In this document: positions 61,613 through 64,000 of the stretch, one piece after another
How the letters are laid out: the number at the start of each line of letters is the position of its first letter
Numbering within the stretch: position 1 is the stretch's first letter
Assembly (NCBI RefSeq): GCF_016651105.1
Contig: NZ_JAEKEL010000001.1
Location: 4,702,001 to 4,766,000 of the forward strand
Source: Pseudomonas sp. TH15
GTDB taxonomy: Bacteria; Pseudomonadota; Gammaproteobacteria; Pseudomonadales; Pseudomonadaceae
DNA: 64,000 nucleotides
Direction of reading: 5' to 3'
The notes under the pieces: generated by a model
Database searches by the model: none
What the model saw: only the letters and a program-made list of their open reading frames with translations
What the model was told of the DNA's origin: nothing
Position numbers and translations under genes: made by a program

Positions 61613-61765
61613 TCAAAACTTGAAAAAAACACCCGCTACTGCCGTGACTGCAGTCACCACGCCACCTAATACTGCAAGCGGATACAGACTTGTTTCCCTC
61701 GTTAGTTTTTTGGCCTCCGCCAGCAGCTTTTGCCTTTCCGCCACAAGTTTGCGTATTTCATTCAT
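61613..61765 (-). CDS. tiny membrane protein, 50 residues
   Basis: MNEIRKLVAERQKLLAEAKK forms a coiled-coil-like helix, followed by a membrane helix (YPLAVLGGVVTAVTAVAGVF) and FKF. The ATG overlaps the stop of the upstream frame (TAATG), which indicates translational coupling. The design (helix plus C-terminal membrane anchor) resembles its 56-residue neighbour. Phage-spanin-like or toxin-like roles are possible but unsupported. Confidence 0.6.
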   Translation of the reverse strand: MNEIRKLVAERQKLLAEAKKLTRETSLYPLAVLGGVVTAVTAVAGVFFKF

Positions 61766-62056
61766 TAGCCTTCGAGTTCCAGGTGTTCTCGGTCGTTCTG
61801 AAGCATGCGCCTTCCTTGGCTGTTGGCAGTGACTGCCAGGCCTACTTTGTACCCCTCCATAGTTTCGTATTCAGCACCTGCCAGATAGCGGATGAATCCG
61901 GCAGTTTTGTAGGCAATATCCGGGAGTCAGGTAGGCCGACTCATACAACGTCGCTGTAGAGACTGCTGCGGTGCCAATCGCCCCGCCGCAAGCCAGGCCT
62001 ACTCCGTTGGCAGCCATTGATCGAGCACTTGGTTGCAAGACCTGATACCCATTCAA
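61765..62056 (-). pseudogene. small glycine-rich protein gene, apparently frameshifted
   Basis: The first frame (MAANGVGLACGGAIGTAAVS...YESAYLTP) is glycine/alanine-rich. It changes at about 61920-61924 into DIAYKTAGFIRYLAGAEYET followed by MEGYKVGLAVTANSQGRR and HLELEG, which ends by overlapping the next gene (TAATG). Joining them needs removal of one base from CCCGG, so it is not a homopolymer deficit. The start is uncertain (TTG at 62056 or a later ATG). Function unknown. Confidence 0.4.
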
Positions 62057-62079
62057 GCCGTTAAACTTGACGCTTCAAA

Positions 62080-62451
62080 TCATTGCCCAATGCAAACGGT
62101 TCTGGATTTAGTTCGGGTGCTGCTTTGACCTTCCATCGAAGGGTCTCCCTGAACATCAACACTTTCAGTGGTATTACATTCTTGCATGGCCGGTTTTGCG
62201 GTTTGTTGCTGCCAATTTCGATCCTGCTGAGCCTGCCAGTCAGCCGCCGCTTTCTTGCGCTGCTGATCGGAGATCATCATGCAGTTTGCAAAGGCAGTAG
62301 AGCCTTGGGCGTAGCCATAATTCGAACAGGTTTGCCGATCTTCCGCCGCTTGTTGCTCAGCGCTGATGCACCCGCTTAGCGTGGCAAAAGCACAAACGAT
62401 AATGAAACCTGAAGTAATCGATAACACCGCAGACCGATAAGACTCATTCAT
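62080..62451 (-). CDS. small lipoprotein, 123 residues
   Basis: Signal peptide with lipobox LSGC (Cys28), then CSNYGYAQGSTAFANCMMIS, a pattern common in small Gram-negative lipoproteins (C-x-x-YG...GT-x-x-F-x-x-C), and a Gln-rich helical region (KKAAADWQAQQDRNWQQQ). It heads the cluster of tiny genes. Envelope role likely; function unknown. Confidence 0.7.
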   Translation of the reverse strand: MNESYRSAVLSITSGFIIVCAFATLSGCISAEQQAAEDRQTCSNYGYAQGSTAFANCMMISDQQRKKAAADWQAQQDRNWQQQTAKPAMQECNTTESVDVQGDPSMEGQSSTRTKSRTVCIGQ

Positions 62452-62776
62452 ATCAATTTACCCGAGATACGATCAGTAAAAGCCTCAGGGGCTGCACGTC
62501 CTGTTCCGCTTTCCTGATGCCTGTCCAAGGGCCGCATACCTATTTACAAGCAAAAATCCACAGCGTCGGCGCTGCTGGGCAGGTCACAAAATTCGGTATA
62601 GTACAGCCAACATGCAAACATCTACCGCCGGGCGATTATTAACGGCGAGCAGGAGCAAATCTGACGAGTGGCAATTATCGCGCCTGCTCGCAAAAGCCTC
62701 CGGCCCAACACTGAATACTTTCAATTTAGCCAACATCATCTAGCGTGAATGAGTCCCCTATCCACGGAGCCGTCTC
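62452..62776. other. intergenic region between divergent lipoprotein and tautomerase genes
   Basis: A 325-base gap with no supported gene. GCGAGCAGG and CCTGCTCGC (62645-62691) form a 9-bp inverted repeat around 29 bases, possibly part of a structured leader or an operator. No tRNA-like fold is seen. Confidence 0.4.
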
Positions 62777-63160
62777 ATGCCTCTCGTTCGCGTCGAAATC
62801 AGAAAAAACCCCGATCCCACCTTCGCAAAACGCATCGGCGAGCAGATTTACGCCGCCATGCGCAGCGCGATCGGCGTGCCGGAACACGATAATTTCCAGA
62901 TCCTGGCAGAGCACGATGAGCAGCATTTCATCTTCGACACCCAATACCTGGGCATCCAGCGCACCGACAACCTGGTGGTGATCCAGATCACGATGAATGA
63001 AGGCCGGACCCTGGAGCAGAAAAAACTGCTCTACAAGACCATTGCCGAGAGCCTGAACAGTGAACTGGCGGTGCGCCTGGAAGATGTTTTCATTAATCTG
63101 GTGGAAGTGAAGAAAGAGAACTGGTCGTTTGGAAACGGGATTGCCCAGTACGCCAGTTGA
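62777..63160 (+). CDS. tautomerase family protein
   Basis: A 127-residue protein of the 4-oxalocrotonate-tautomerase superfamily (Tautomerase_2 type, two beta-alpha-beta units in one chain). The initiator Met is followed by Pro (MPLVRVEI), the catalytic N-terminal base after Met removal. The repeated unit begins VVIQITMNEGRTLEQKKLLY. Substrate unknown. Confidence 0.87.
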   Translation: MPLVRVEIRKNPDPTFAKRIGEQIYAAMRSAIGVPEHDNFQILAEHDEQHFIFDTQYLGIQRTDNLVVIQITMNEGRTLEQKKLLYKTIAESLNSELAVRLEDVFINLVEVKKENWSFGNGIAQYAS

Positions 63161-63289
63161 CAGCCCGTGGACGCCGCCAGCATGATCGGCCTCATGAACC
63201 TTTCTGCGCTGAACCTCACCCGTACCACCACGACCGCTTCCGGCGGGTCGTGGGGTGGCTGGCTGAGATAATCCCAGCGCAGTAAACCC

Positions 63290-63328
63290 AAGGCCCCGCC
63301 AGCAATGGACGGGGCCTTGTTGTTTCTC
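63290..63328 (+). terminator. terminator-like hairpin upstream of the isochorismatase-like gene
   Basis: AAGGCCCCG and CGGGGCCTT form a 9-bp GC-rich stem followed by GTTGTTTCTC, about 130 bases after the tautomerase stop. It may end tautomerase transcription. Confidence 0.55.
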
Positions 63329-63360
63329 CCGTCCGTTCGGCACTTCACGGAGAAACACCT

Positions 63361-63885
63361 ATGTCATCGGCACTTTTGATCATTGATATGCAGGTCGGGC
63401 TGTTCAACGGCCCGGACAAGCCCCACGACGGCGAGCGCTTACTGGCCAACATCCAGCAGCTCATTCGCCAGGCCAGGGCGCGCAAGGTGCCGATCTATGC
63501 CGTGCGCCACACCGGCCCTCAAGGTTCACCGATCGAGGCTGGCAGTCCTTTTTGGCAGTTGCTGCCCGATCTGGAGCTGAATGCCAGCACTGATATCTTG
63601 TTCGACAAGGGCAAACCCAATGCCTTTTTCGCCACATCGCTTGCGCAGCAGTTGCGGGCTGGCGGAATCGACGAGCTGTTCATCGTCGGCATGAAAACCC
63701 AGTACTGCATCGACAGCACCTGCCGAGCGGCAGCTGATCTGGGGTTCAATCCGGTGCTGGTGGCCGATGCCCATACTTGCATGGACACGCCTGCGCTGCC
63801 GGCCCGGGCAATCATCGAGCACCATAACGCGACCCTCGGCGGCGCGTTCGCCCGATTGATCAACAGCGCCGACGTGACCTTCTGA
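63361..63885 (+). CDS. isochorismatase-like cysteine hydrolase
   Basis: A 174-residue hydrolase: ALLIIDMQVGLFNG (Asp9), KGKPNAFFATSLAQQL (Lys near 83) and the Cys in MKTQYCIDSTCRAAADLGF form the Asp-Lys-Cys triad of nicotinamidase/ureidosuccinate-amidohydrolase-type enzymes. Which amide it hydrolyses is not evident. Confidence 0.9.
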   Translation: MSSALLIIDMQVGLFNGPDKPHDGERLLANIQQLIRQARARKVPIYAVRHTGPQGSPIEAGSPFWQLLPDLELNASTDILFDKGKPNAFFATSLAQQLRAGGIDELFIVGMKTQYCIDSTCRAAADLGFNPVLVADAHTCMDTPALPARAIIEHHNATLGGAFARLINSADVTF

Positions 63886-64000
63886 CGAAGCGCCCGCGCG
63901 CTCCCCGTTTCAGCTCCTACACTGGCTGAAACGGGGCAACGCTCGGCCATTGCCAAACCGCTCTGGAATCAGCAATCTGCACCCATATTCGAGCCCCCGA

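Overview
The window looks like a chromosomal segment of a Pseudomonas of the fluorescens group. Four things suggest this: GC-rich codon use with strong G/C third positions; three typical fluorescens-group intergenic palindromes (GTAGGAGC...GCCCGCGAAG, GATCAAAAGATCGCAG, GTGGCGAGGGGATT..CCCC); the gene repertoire (LecA-type lectin, DUF6124, DCC protein, MscS with DUF3772, PchB-like lyase); and AGGAG ribosome sites. There are no rRNA or tRNA genes, no CRISPR array, and no intact insertion sequence or prophage.

Layout. 0-9.9 kb: a broken unknown gene, a 2OG-Fe(II) hydroxylase divergent from an AraC regulator that has a good PhoB-type promoter, a secreted tyrosine phosphatase fused to an autotransporter barrel, two repeat blocks, orphan hypotheticals, a TspO gene and an HSL-type esterase. 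9.9-20.8 kb: polyamine-type binding protein and a nitrilase-family amidase, a DCC protein, a saccharopine-dehydrogenase-like gene with DUF2269, a 0.9-kb array of eight 114-bp units, a monooxygenase-fold protein, a royal-jelly/SMP-like protein, and a quinone oxidoreductase divergent from its LysR regulator. 20.8-26 kb: small metabolic genes (FAD oxidase, P-loop kinase, PchB-like lyase, GNAT, secreted hydrolase, GGCT-like protein, LMW phosphatase). 26.2-32.9 kb: a co-directional organosulfur-acquisition set made of a sulfonate-binding protein, a GST, an AraC regulator, a TonB receptor and an LLM flavin monooxygenase. 33-43.3 kb: repair-like HhH protein, iron permease, several unrecognised membrane proteins, a DMT exporter with a divergent AraC regulator, a methyltransferase, a nucleotidyltransferase and a HIT protein. 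43.3-46.4 kb: a LysR remnant, a repeated 44-bp element, a leader with two competing hairpins before a DUF6124 gene, a LecA-domain/beta-trefoil lectin and a decayed fasciclin gene. 46.5-64 kb: a Lys-rich protein, a phosphodiesterase, an MscS channel, a lipoprotein, an array of about eight 135-bp units running into a permease gene, a TonB receptor, bestrophin, SulP and HAAAP transporters, a cluster of tiny envelope-type genes, a tautomerase and an isochorismatase-like hydrolase.

Two results cut across the window. First, at least seven otherwise well-conserved reading frames are split at homopolymers of five or six bases, and in every one adding a single base restores the expected protein. That looks more like systematic homopolymer under-calling in the assembly than decay. 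Other lesions (the cupin, fasciclin, LysR, VOC and GNAT remnants) do not fit this and are probably real. Second, the most interesting biology is the LecA/beta-trefoil fusion, the phosphatase autotransporter, the alternative-hairpin leader of the DUF6124 gene, and two separate repeat arrays that share an exact 114-bp period.
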